NCBI GenBank assembly: GCA_030761205.1
Contig: JAULJL010000021.1
Span: 13,683,160-13,747,159 of the forward strand
DNA length: 64,000 nucleotides
Direction: 5' to 3'
Source of the DNA: Fremontodendron californicum
Lineage: Eukaryota > Streptophyta > Magnoliopsida > Malvales > Malvaceae
The notes below the pieces were generated by a model, which worked only from the letters and a program-made list of their open reading frames with translations, made no database searches and was not told where the DNA came from. A program made the position numbers and the translations under genes. Shown in pieces: positions 32,001 through 41,379 of the stretch (position 1 is the first letter of the stretch; every line of letters begins with the position of its first letter).

Positions 32001-32081
32001 CAAGCAGATTCTCTAGCTAATCTAGCATCAGCTCTTGCCATGCCAAGTGTAGAAGTGAAAGTCCCTCTTCGCAAACGATAG
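29021..32081 (+). pseudogene. pol: Pol of element A: protease end, RT, RNase H, second RNase H
   Basis: Frame continues in register from 19574. A TGA at 29295-29297 interrupts the protease-RT linker; downstream it is open to TAG 32079-32081. RT is at about 30290-30850: FDFRD-type box VCVDFRDLNNACPKDDFP, FGLKNAGATYQRAM, catalytic YVDD at 30783-30794. The first RNase H follows (LNYSPIEKTYLSLMFAVKKL, SGRLEKWALLLQEFDITYI), then a second, archaeal-type RNase H (PWKLFFDGAARQDGAGAGVV, VFGDSELVINQL, ENKQADSLANLASAL). The dual RNase H is diagnostic of the Tat lineage. Catalytic boxes look intact; only the stops damage it. Confidence 0.9.
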
Positions 32082-33395
32082 ATTTTGCCTCCAGTTGATT
32101 TTAAAGATAACAATACGGAATCCAATGTTGTTTCAGTTTGCGAAGTTGAAAAAGAAGACTGGAGACAACCATTGATTGATTATTTAGAGCATGGGAGGCT
32201 ACCCAATGATCCAAGGCATAAAACAGAAGTGAAACGTCGAGCTCCTCGATTTATTTACTTCAAGGGTACGCTCTATCGCCGCTCTTTTGATGGTGTCTTC
32301 CTTCGATGTTTAGGAGAAGATGAAGTATCCAAAACCTTACAAGAAGCTCATTCAGGAATTTGTGGTGCACATCAGTCTGGAGCTAAATTGCACTTTCAAA
32401 TTAAAAGGATGGGATACTACTGGCCAACAATGGTAAAGGATAGCATGGACTACTCCAAGAAATGTCAAGCTTGTCAGTTTCATGCAAACTTCATCCATCA
32501 ACCTCCTGAACCATTACATCCGACAGTCACATCTTGGCCGTTCGATGCTTGGGGACTTGATTTGGTAGGACCATTACCTAAGAGTTCACTAGGGCATATG
32601 TATATACTTGCCGCTACAGATTACTTTTCAAAGTGGGTAGAAGTGGCACCTTACAGGGAAGTAAAAAAAGAAACTGTTGCAACTTTTATCAGGACAAACA
32701 TCATTTATCGGTATGGTGTACCTCGTCACATCATAACTGATAATGGGAAGCAGTTTGACATGAGCAAATTATGTGCACAGTTTGACTTCAAGCAGTACAA
32801 GTCTTCAATGTACCATGCTCCAGCAAACGGATTAGCAGAAGCTTTTAACAAGACTTTGTGCAATCTTCTCAAAAAAGTTGTTAACCGTTCAAAGAAAGAT
32901 TGGCATGAAAGGATAGGAGAAGCTTTGTGGGCTTATCGAACTACATATCGCACACCAACTCAAGCCACTCCATATGCACTTGTTTATGGTGTAGAAGCTG
33001 TTCTGCCACTTGAGCGACAAATTCCATCATTGAGGATTGCAATCCAGGAAGATCTTTCTAGTGAAGACAATGTACGCTTACGTTTGGAAGAATTAGAAGC
33101 ATTGGATGAGAAAAGGTTGGAAGCCCAACAACGCTTGGAATGCTATCAAGCTCGACTATCCAAAGCTTTTAATAAGAAAGTCAAGCAGCGATCTTTCCAA
33201 GTTGGAGATTTAGTCCTTGCTGTAAGAAGACCCATAAATACTTCACATCATATTGGCAACAAGTTCCTTTCAAAATGGGATGGACCATACGTTGTTCGAG
33301 AAGTTTATACCAATGGTGCATATAAGATCGTTGATCAAGATGGTGTCAAAGTTGGACCAATCAATGGAAAGTTTTTGAAGCGTTACTATGCTTAA
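32082..33395 (+). pseudogene. pol: Integrase of element A
   Basis: Same frame as the RNase H region, separated only by TAG 32079-32081. Zinc-binding region HSGICGAHQSGAKLHFQIKR with KKCQACQFHANFIHQ; catalytic core with Asp in WGLDLVGPLPKSS, Asp in HIITDNGKQFDM and Glu in NGLAEAFNKTL; C-terminal domain with SFQVGDLVLAVRR and WDGPYVVREVYTNGAYKI. It ends RYYA at TAA 33393-33395. All catalytic residues are present. No good ATG starts the frame near 32082, so as separate protein it is unlikely; readthrough of the TAG would be needed. Confidence 0.88.
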
Positions 33396-33873
33396 AGAAG
33401 ATATTGCTCCTAAGCACGAGCTTAAACTGTACATTAAAAAAAAAAAAAAAGAAAAAAAGATGAACTACGTTATGACTTGATCCTTCAAATTCGAGGGTAC
33501 ATAGGCAGCTTGGTTTCATTGCCAAGTTCAGTCCAAACAAAAAAAAAAAAAAAAATTGATTCAAATATTATCTTTTGTTCACTTGAAAGTATCATGATAA
33601 TTCTCCATTCAAATTTCATGATTCAAATTATTTTTCAAGTAAAACAAATCTTTTGCAAATTAAAGATCTTTGGGAATTTAATTTGTAGTCCATACATGAT
33701 GCAAAAATGCTTCAGAAAGTGCAAAAGAAAGATGATATATGGAGAAAAAGAAATTTAACTTCATTTCAAACTTGAAAAGAACTTACAATAAAAAAATAAA
33801 ATAAAAAAAACTAGCAAGCCTAAGAACTAATATAAATTTCAAAAAAAAAAAAAAAAGTTACATCAAAAGGGAT
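33396..33873 (+). other. Non-coding region after pol of A
   Basis: A-rich, with homopolymer A runs near 33436, 33539 and 33841. It includes CGAGGGTACATAGGCAGCTTGG, of the kind often found behind pol in Tat/Ogre-type elements. No ORF. Confidence 0.55.
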
Positions 33874-36663
33874 TCAAGGCTTCCATTTGAAATTCTTCAA
33901 GTCGTCTCGAGAGGCTTCCAACATACTTCGCAACAAATCAAAGTTTTTGGCTTCATCCTCAGTAAGGGTAGTAATAGACTCAACAGAATTCATCTCTTCA
34001 CGAATCTTGGAGGTGTCGGTTCTTCTTCTTTTCAGTTCATCTTCGGTTTCTTGGAGTGAAGACTCAAGTCTATGTTTTTTGCGTTGCAAAGTAATGAACT
34101 CTTGCTCTATATCTGCCAAGTTCGACTGCAGGGTGTTAAGGTTCTCAACAGTCTTATGTTCGAGTAACATTGAATCTTTAAGTCGAATTTCAAAGGCTTG
34201 AAGTCTTTCAATTCTATCCTTGGATGAAGAAATGGAAGATTCAAGCTCATTAAACTTCTGGACTTGTGTAAAATAGTCTTCCACCATGCCTTTCAATAAG
34301 GATGAATCAACGGACTTAATTGCTTCTATTGCATCAAAGATCTTGTGGACATCACTAGTAAGTGAAGGAACCCGATCAAAAGAAGCGCGAATAATCCTTG
34401 GTTGAATGCTTTCCCACAAAATAGTTGCAAGCTTCAACTGACTATCGGATATCACTTTTTCAGCACTAAACTTAGAAAATTCTGGAAGGGCGAGATGACT
34501 AGCTTCAATAGGAGGGCCTGTGGCAGTCTTCACTATAGGCGAAGTATTATTAACAATCACATTAGGGCAAGCATCTTCTTGGTTAGAAATAGTACTTGAA
34601 ACATTATTTCTGATCTTAGCTGCAAGTTTGTTGAACTCATGCGAACTAGAAACTGAAGCTTCACTTTTGGCGGGGGATATATCACCTTGAAAGGATTCCC
34701 TTGGCCTGGTTCGCTTCCAATGTCTGTCATGATCACTCTCATCAATTGAATCTTCAACGATCGCATTATGCTTCCCTTCGATGACCTTCGGTAAAACCCT
34801 TTGTATTTCATCAACTAATGACACTGATCGAGGAACTTCTTGTGAAGTCTTCACATGCTCCTCTGTTAAATCTATGGTGGACGAGACTTTGGCTTTATTG
34901 GATTTGTCTTGCGAAATCTCTAAAGACTTTTTCTTAACATCCTTTGGAGGTTTTCTTCTCTTCGATGGTGATGTACGGATGCTCGAAATCAAAATATCAA
35001 TAGAATGCTCAAGATATGGCTCATGAACTTTCGACCACCATTCCATGTATCTTGCGGTTGCATGATCATTAGGATTTAGAGAACGAGCTGGAGAGATCAA
35101 TCTGGACTTTGTATGAGAACGAGTGCAAATTCTCCAAAACCTACATAAATCATCCACAGATCCAAAACGAATATCTTCCTTAAGAGCTCCGGGAATATCT
35201 TGACAAAACCCAAATTGTCTCCCAAATCGATGAGGACTGTAAGGTTCCACAATGATGGCTTGGTTACATCGAGCAGGCAAATAGCTCGAACGAACATTAA
35301 CAAGGTAGCCATGATTGATCTTACTAAGAGTGTCATCATCAACAATCACTTCATCTCTATTCCTGGGATATAAATTAGCATTCCACACTATGCCACTATG
35401 AATCAACTTGCGGGCGTCATAATCCTCAAAGTATTTGGCTCCACCTTCTCCTGAAAACTTGCTCATCAAAGGCCCATAGACATCATCTGGATTTTTAAAA
35501 TGAGTCCGGAAGTAATAACTTAGCCACCCATAAATATAGTGAATTGGAAAACACGCATCTGAAGAGCCCGCTTGAGCGGAAAGTGTAATTCGGTTTAGTC
35601 CATGGTAAATATTGGCTAATACTGGGACCGCGAGATTAACAGTTCTCCCAATCGCCATCAGGCTGGCTATCTTAAATGTCTCTGGCCGAACAAATTCTGA
35701 ATCTTTACTTGGAAAAACGAAAACACAAATCCAACAAGAAAGGAAGGCAGCTAAATAAGTGTCTGTTGTTAAACTGTCTTTGATCCCAAGTGTAGTGAAT
35801 GCTCCATCTCCTGCCATTCCCCGACCTTGGTATTTCCGAAGAATCCCAGTAGGGTTATGTGTAGCTTTTGGACGAACAAGCTTCTTTGCTTTTCGAGCAG
35901 GTGGTTTGGTGTAACGCAATTTCCCTTGAAACCAAAAATTGATCCAATCCTCAATAGACACCCTATCCTCCTTGCCTTGCTTCAAAAGATGGAATGCAGC
36001 AAATAGATATTCACAACATCTCGGGATGAATCTTCCCTTGTTATCAAAGCCAGTCAATTCGGCAGCACAAGGAATGACTTCATCATAAAATATGCCGTGA
36101 ATAGGTAAACCGCCTAGTCTATGCAAATCCCATAAGGAGATGGAAGCTTCCCCAGTAGCAAGGTGGAGAGTATTGGTAGCCGGGCACCAAGCTTCACAAA
36201 AAGCGCGAATGACGTCCTTGTTGTGATCATAAGTGTATAATGATGCATAAACAGCATCATATATACTAACAGTCGTTAAATTTTTGTTGAAGTGGTACAA
36301 CACATCTTCAGTCCATTCCCAGTACTTTGGTATGTAACCAAACTCTCCAAAAATCTTGAAGGAAAATCCCCAATATGATCTTTCGGAAATGATACGGCTT
36401 CCCAACGTGTCAAACTTCTCATGATTAGAAGTATTGACGTGAAGACTAGACTGAAGAGATCTCGCCTTTGAAGAAGATTGTGAGGTTGGAGAAAGTTCTA
36501 TCGACCAATCTTCTAGAGTGGCAGGAAAATCAAATGATTTCCAAGCGGATTTATATCTACCCGATATGGGCTTGTCGATGGAGAGATATAATCCTTCTTT
36601 TATGTCTTCGTCTTCCTTGGAAAGAATCACAAGATAATCTTTGTGATCTTTGAAGTACACCAT
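33874..36663 (-). CDS. Plant mobile domain protein, antisense ORF in element A
   Basis: A 929-codon intact ORF (ATG 36661-36663) on the strand opposite gag-pol. Residues about 85-550 resemble the plant mobile domain (aminotransferase-like, MAIN/MAIL1 family): SYWGFSFKIFGEFGYIPKYW, SISLWDLHRLGGLPIHG, PRCCEYLFAAFHLLKQG, TYLAAFLSCWICVFVFPS. The middle is charged and low-complexity with basic KRRKPPKDVKKK. The last 150 residues form a coiled coil (NLNTLQSNLADIEQEFITLQ, KKHRLESSLQETEDELKRRR). Host members of the family help silence transposons and maintain meristems; transposon-borne versions are known in Gypsy and MULE elements. Long antisense ORFs also occur in Tat relatives. No stop or frameshift, unlike pol, suggests selection or recent capture. 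Confidence 0.85.
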   Translation of the reverse strand: MVYFKDHKDYLVILSKEDEDIKEGLYLSIDKPISGRYKSAWKSFDFPATLEDWSIELSPTSQSSSKARSLQSSLHVNTSNHEKFDTLGSRIISERSYWGFSFKIFGEFGYIPKYWEWTEDVLYHFNKNLTTVSIYDAVYASLYTYDHNKDVIRAFCEAWCPATNTLHLATGEASISLWDLHRLGGLPIHGIFYDEVIPCAAELTGFDNKGRFIPRCCEYLFAAFHLLKQGKEDRVSIEDWINFWFQGKLRYTKPPARKAKKLVRPKATHNPTGILRKYQGRGMAGDGAFTTLGIKDSLTTDTYLAAFLSCWICVFVFPSKDSEFVRPETFKIASLMAIGRTVNLAVPVLANIYHGLNRITLSAQAGSSDACFPIHYIYGWLSYYFRTHFKNPDDVYGPLMSKFSGEGGAKYFEDYDARKLIHSGIVWNANLYPRNRDEVIVDDDTLSKINHGYLVNVRSSYLPARCNQAIIVEPYSPHRFGRQFGFCQDIPGALKEDIRFGSVDDLCRFWRICTRSHTKSRLISPARSLNPNDHATARYMEWWSKVHEPYLEHSIDILISSIRTSPSKRRKPPKDVKKKSLEISQDKSNKAKVSSTIDLTEEHVKTSQEVPRSVSLVDEIQRVLPKVIEGKHNAIVEDSIDESDHDRHWKRTRPRESFQGDISPAKSEASVSSSHEFNKLAAKIRNNVSSTISNQEDACPNVIVNNTSPIVKTATGPPIEASHLALPEFSKFSAEKVISDSQLKLATILWESIQPRIIRASFDRVPSLTSDVHKIFDAIEAIKSVDSSLLKGMVEDYFTQVQKFNELESSISSSKDRIERLQAFEIRLKDSMLLEHKTVENLNTLQSNLADIEQEFITLQRKKHRLESSLQETEDELKRRRTDTSKIREEMNSVESITTLTEDEAKNFDLLRSMLEASRDDLKNFKWKP

Positions 36664-37027
36664 GATAATTCTACAAAAAAAAAAAATGTGTCAAGATAGG
36701 TAAAACAAAAAATAAAAAAATAAAAAATAAAAAATAAAAAAATAAAAAATAAAAAAATAAAAAAAATATATATTATGAGATAAGCTGGTTGGCGATGCGG
36801 TGGTATTGGTAGGCTGGTAACTTAATTAAAACGCTATTATTATCACAAAAGCAAGCACTTGTTCTCTTCAACAGTTACTTTCCCTTCTCAATTATAAAGA
36901 AATTAACCAAGCCAATTATTCCATATCTCAGCTAATTTTGTTTTTTAGCCTACAAATGCTGCCGTTTCGTTTCCAAAAACACCCAAAACCCACTTTTTTG
37001 TTGCCTCTCCTGTTTCATCCCCCAACA
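36664..37027. other. Interval between the antisense ORF and the host-gene fragment
   Basis: Starts with low-complexity A-rich sequence (AATAAAAA-type repeats, 36700-36775). From about 36780 it looks like 5' flank and leader of the captured gene (TTCATCCCCCAACA before ATG 37028). It may contain promoter sequence for either direction; none proven. Confidence 0.45.
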
Positions 37028-37235
37028 ATGGCAGCATCAAGTTTCTCTCTTGCTTTGACCATTGCTGCCATTCTCTCTGTCTAGGTCGTTAGTGCTGCCC
37101 ATCACCACGCGTCGGCGCCATCACCTTCCTCATCCTCTGTGGACTGCTCGTCCCTCATTTCGAAAATGGCGGATTGATTGTCGAGCGGGGGCCAGAAGGA
37201 ACATGTTGTTCTGGCTTGAAATCTGTGCTGAGAGC
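37028..37235 (+). pseudogene. Lipid-transfer-protein-like gene fragment in A
   Basis: Begins MAASSFSLALTIAAILSV, a signal peptide, with TAG at 37082-37084. It continues with HHHASAPSPSSSSVDCSSLI and, in a shifted frame, GPEGTCCSGLKSVLRAD. The VDCSSLI...MAD and CCSGLK spacing is that of GPI-anchored nsLTP-like (LTPG) proteins, which bind lipids at the cell surface. Two frame problems, a stop and loss of everything after CCSGLKSVL make it a fragment. It is joined directly to a subtilase fragment. Confidence 0.65.
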
Positions 37236-37665
37236 TGACCAAATTGATAACACAGGCAGCTCCATCAAGGATATAGGTGACAATCTCGAACCTGCTAGTC
37301 CTCTAGCCATGGGAGCTGGCAATATCAATCCCAATAAAGCGTTAGACCCTAGACTCGTATACGATGCTACGGTTCAAGATTACGTGAATCTTCTTTGTGG
37401 GCTAAACTTCACAGCACAACAAATTAAAACCATTACAAGATCATCCTCAAACTGTTCCAACCCGTCTCTAGATCTTAATCACCCTTCTTTTATTGCTTAT
37501 TTCAACGACAGGGGCGCAAAACCAAATTTGAAATCTGTGCAGGAATTTCAAAGAACAGTGACAAATGTTGGAGAAGGAAGCTCCACATACAAAGCAACAG
37601 TAACACCAATCAATGAAGTTAAGGTAACTGTCGAGCCAATACATGCTGGTCTTCAAGGCAAAAAA
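37236..37665 (+). pseudogene. Subtilisin-like protease C-terminal fragment in A
   Basis: Open in the frame that starts at 37174. It encodes the end of a plant subtilase: ASPLAMGAGNINPNKALDPR, LVYDATVQDYVNLLCGLNFT, SLDLNHPSFIAYFNDRG, FQRTVTNVGEGSSTYKATV. This corresponds to the segment after the catalytic Ser and the start of the fibronectin-like C-terminal domain. The catalytic triad is absent, so no protease activity is possible. The join to the LTP-like piece keeps one reading frame over at least 37174-37755. The host-like match stops at an A16 run at about 37661. Confidence 0.8.
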
Positions 37666-38540
37666 AAAAAAAAAAAGAATCGTAACTCACCCAACGCAGG
37701 GATGGTATGCCAAAGCTGGGACAGCTTGATCAGGTTCCTCGTCAAAGTGCTGTAAATCAAGCACCTCGTGCTTAAAGGCTCTCCAAGTTTCAGATGATTT
37801 TTTTTTTGGTTAATCTGCATATTGACACCTTTTGTTAAGCTATGAATTGCTGAGAATACACACTAGTTGAAAAAAAAAAAAAAAGAGAAGAAAAAGAAAT
37901 CACCTGTTAAGCTCTCCAACATAGCAACCTTTGACAATTAATTTGATATGCAAATTAGCTTGAGAAGGCCTTGCTTTTATAGGGGAAATAATTCAAGTCC
38001 CATGTGGTCAAGGAATAGAACTTCTAATTGCATTAGAATTTCTTTAAAACTGGATGTTGAGTTTTAATTGAAATTAATTTGAGCAAAGAAGCGATTAGAT
38101 CAAACTCAAATTCTTTGGAACTGTAGAAAGTTTTCAAACTGTGAACTATATTTTGCATGGGCTATTGGGTCCATTTACCAATTAAATACTTTGAAGGATA
38201 TTTTAAGTTGGGCCTAAATCTCATTTGTGTCCACAATATGACAAACTTTTGTTATGGCCTAAATTCCATTTATTACGTGGGCCAATATTAGTCCATATTT
38301 ACTTTACATAGGCCAATGTTGGCCCGATATCCATTTTTTTTGATACACCATTTAGGGTGGGCTAATCTTCTATTCATGGTCCATTTTGATGCATAGGAAA
38401 TTATATTTGCTAAATCAATTTTTTCGTCTCATATACAAAATTATATGAAGATAATTAATTGATGTAGATAAATTTCAAGACTTGTCTACTTGCTACACTA
38501 AAAAAAAAAAAAAAAAAAATTCGTGTACGTAGCCAAGTCT
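37661..38540. other. Unassigned 3' part of element A
   Basis: After an A run (37661-37677) comes a short GC-richer piece to about 37790 (AACGCAGGGATGGTATGCC...) that might be a third captured fragment, not recognised. The rest is AT-rich with A runs near 37869 and 38501 and repeated GGCCAATNTTGG-like words near 38280-38320. No gene. Confidence 0.4.
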
Positions 38541-38552
38541 TGAGGGGGCATT
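38541..38552 (+). other. Polypurine tract of element A
   Basis: TGAGGGGGCATT directly before the right LTR. Purine-rich core GAGGGGG is the likely plus-strand primer. Preceded by GTGTACGTAGCCAAGTC. Confidence 0.8.
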
Positions 38553-39668
38553 TGTAGAAGGAGAAAATTTGTAACCAATTACAAATTGCCACGTGTTAAT
38601 TGAAATTTCTTTTAATTAAGAAATTTTCAATTAAATTATACATTACCATGTGAAATTGATAATATCATATTATAATTAATTATTTTATAATTAATTAAAT
38701 ATGTACACATGGTTTGACCAATCAAATTGCAAGGATTCATATGTTATCCAATCAAATTTCATCCATGTGTCATAATTATTTTACCTCTAATTAAATTAAA
38801 TTAATTAAGAGATAAATAATAAAATTTTATCTCTAATTAAATTAAATTAATTAAGAGATAAATAATAAAGTCTTATCTCTAATTAAATTAAATTAATTAA
38901 GAGATAAATAAATATTTTATCTCTAATTAAATTAAATTAATTAAGAGATAAATAAATATTTTATCTCTAATTTAATTAATTAATTAAGAGATAAATACAT
39001 ATTTAATTGATTAATTAAGAGATAAATAAATATTTTATCTCTAATTTAATTAATTAATTAAGTGATAAAAAATAAATATTTTATCTCTAATTTAATTAAT
39101 TAATTAAGTGATAAAAAAATAAATATTTTATCTCTAATTTAATTAATTAATTAAGGGATAAATAATGAAGCTTTATCTCTAATTAAATTAATTAAGAGAT
39201 AAATAAGGAGGATGAGTTCTTTTAAAACTCTCTTTCACCTGGCTAGCTACCACTATAAATAGAGACCTCCTCTTAACACAAATTCACAATTCAGAAAGCC
39301 TGAAGAGAAAAAGATTTTGAAGAGCCAAATCCTCTCAAAATTCTTAAGAAGAAATTAGAGAAATTCTAAGAACGCGGTGCTTGTTCTTGAGAATTCTCTA
39401 AGAAGCTGCTCTCCGATCTTGTTCATCGAAGGAAAGGAGATAATTCCTGTTTTTCAAGACCAAGTCTAGAAGACCCTTGAAGCAGATCTTACCGATTCAA
39501 GATCAAGTCGTGAAGACCCTTGGATCAAAGTTTTACTGAAGAAAAGAATCAAAGGATTTCTTTCTTTAAGAATATTCAGAGATTGTAATCTCAAAGTTCG
39601 ATTAATAAAATTCTTATTTGACTGCAAATTTTACTTGTCATATTTTTGACGCAAAATTTGTGTGTACA
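38553..39668 (+). repeat. Right (3') LTR of element A, 1116 bp
   Basis: Matches 15867-16946 apart from about six substitutions, a 4-bp difference in the palindromic repeats (38783-39206) and 32 extra bases at about 39462-39493. The extra bases repeat the nearby phrase GAAGACCCTTG, so they are a local tandem duplication kept or lost in one LTR. TATA box 39254-39261. Confidence 0.93.
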
Positions 39669-39673
39669 CTAAC
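39669..39673. repeat. Target-site duplication, right (CTAAC)
   Basis: Second copy of the 5-bp target sequence; see 15862-15866. Confidence 0.95.
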
Positions 39674-39826
39674 ATTAGGAACCCTTTCGCCAACATTTTC
39701 ATGGTTGGCAAACCTGCTGAAAACTGCCTCTCTGCCGGTGTCTTCTGCATGTTTAAGCCCATGGAGTGTTGTGGCAATTGCGGATGCCTTTATCCTGTAG
39801 GGATCTGCGTCGGAACGGGCTGCTAA
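39674..39826 (+). pseudogene. Secreted cysteine-rich peptide, copy 1, 3' part
   Basis: Codons 45-94 and the stop, cut off from promoter and signal peptide by element A. All eight mature cysteines remain. One amino acid differs from copy 2: Gly67 of SAGGFC is Val (GGT GTC in place of GGT GGC). The segment could be transcribed from the A LTR (TATA at 39254) but would lack a signal peptide. The 3' region keeps AATAAA signals at 40003-40008 and nearby. Confidence 0.88.
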
Positions 39827-41379
39827 TTGGTATCTGTTGTTCCAATCCGAAGATGGAACTATCATCGCTTTCCATCTTCGTTTTCCAGCTGAATAATGGT
39901 TTGCTTGTGTCCCTGTTTGTTTTTGTTTTTGCAAAAACATGCAGCTGCTGTTGTTTCATGCTTTTGTTATTGCTGGTATTTATAGTCGTTGTTGTAACGT
40001 TAAATAAATTACCAATAAAATATCTTTTATTGGTGAAAGTTTCCGTATTTGCATGTTATTACGAAGAAAGGATTGTGATTTCTAGTAACAATTGAAAATG
40101 TGATTACGAAATCTTTTTACATTTGTAACAACTTTTAATTAATAATCGCTACTTAATTGAATTTTTCTAATATTATATACGACAACTTTTGTCGTTGCGA
40201 ATTCTTATAATATACGTAACGAGAAAAAAGTTGTTGTGAAATCTTGATCTATTTCATGAATTGAAGCTAAGGAAAACTGGAGCAAGTCATCGGGGATTTG
40301 TAAATTTATATGCAGCGTTTATATTCAAAATATTAATTTCTATTTTTTTACTGAGTGACTATACTATCTTTGAAAAACTAATCTCCCTCCCATGCCTCTC
40401 TCCTCTAAATCGGTAAAAATAACGTGGCCAATCCTAAGCAATTTAGGGCTTATTTTTTATTTGTAAATTTTCGTAATCAACACACTAATCTCCTTCTCAG
40501 GCATCTTTATTTGCGGCAACCCAATGTCTTCTGTCAATTTAGGGTTTTATTTTTTATTTTTAAAGCTACATACGGATTCACCTATGAAAGACCCCATCCT
40601 TATGAAAAGCCTTGAATTGAAAGAGTTATAATGATTAACACCAAAAAATCTAGTCCACTCTTCAGCTTCTCTTGGTCTTGATTTGAAAATACAAGCAAAT
40701 TGGGTCCTAGAATTTCTTGCATTTCACAAGGATATCCCCATTACGATTGGATCTAAGAACCTGTTGTAAAATTCTAGAAAGAGTCAGAGCAAGTCTTGAA
40801 GCTCTATCAATTCTGAATTCATCTAGATTGCTGACCACTGGATTCCTTATCAATTCATATAGAAAGCTTGAGCTCTCTCATCTGCTTGTTTGTCTTTTGT
40901 ATTAACAAATTCTTATTTAGACTTTTCAGCATCATTTGAACAATCATAATATTGGTAACATAATCATATACAAAGAGTGATTCATTTCTAGATTTATAAC
41001 TTTCAATTTGTTTGTCATTGTTGTTAGATCAAACTAAAGTTTGCCTGACAAAAAAAATCTGGTACAGGGTCTAGTTTTTTTCTATCAATGAATCAAAATT
41101 GGGATAGAACCATTGTGCTGGAACAGCTAATCTGGTTTCTGGTTTTCTGTAGGATACTATCATGAAACCTGCTGTGATGATTGGAATTGAGGATCAGATC
41201 TTTAATCAGTATTTTTGCATCTTGGTGAGGAAGACGAGGAAGTATCTTTGCATCTCTGCAGCTGAAAATTCAACAACACATTACATATGAAGTCTAACAA
41301 CTACTTTATGATTTTTTTGGTCTCACAAATTGTAAAATCATAATTAACATATTATTGCTACTTGAATTTAATAAAAACA
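39827..41379. other. Downstream region of peptide gene copy 1
   Basis: First 250 bp are the 3' UTR (GT-rich; AATAAA at 40003). The rest is AT-rich and nearly identical to 57382-58929. A stretch at about 40640-40900 reads on the minus strand as short open pieces (DRASRLALTLSRILQQVL) that may be a relic of an unknown gene. No intact gene. Confidence 0.55.

Larger units (their letters stand above)
15867..39668 (+). mobile_element. Element A: Tat-type Ty3/Gypsy retrotransposon
   Basis: A 23802-bp insertion in the peptide gene. It starts TGTAGAAGG and ends TGTGTACA, with 1080- and 1116-bp LTRs and a 5-bp target duplication. After removing nested element B it is about 14.4 kb. Order: LTR, primer site, gag, protease (split by B), RT, RNase H, second RNase H, integrase, an antisense plant mobile domain ORF, host-gene fragments, polypurine tract, LTR. 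Dual RNase H places it in the Tat lineage (relatives include Ogre and Retand). The pol frame has four stops, so this copy is probably not autonomous. Confidence 0.93.

Noticed and set aside
39638..39959. Minus-strand ORFs of 100 and 68 codons over the 3' end of the peptide gene, and the copy at 57075-57489
   Set aside because: Antisense shadows of the real peptide gene; no independent support.
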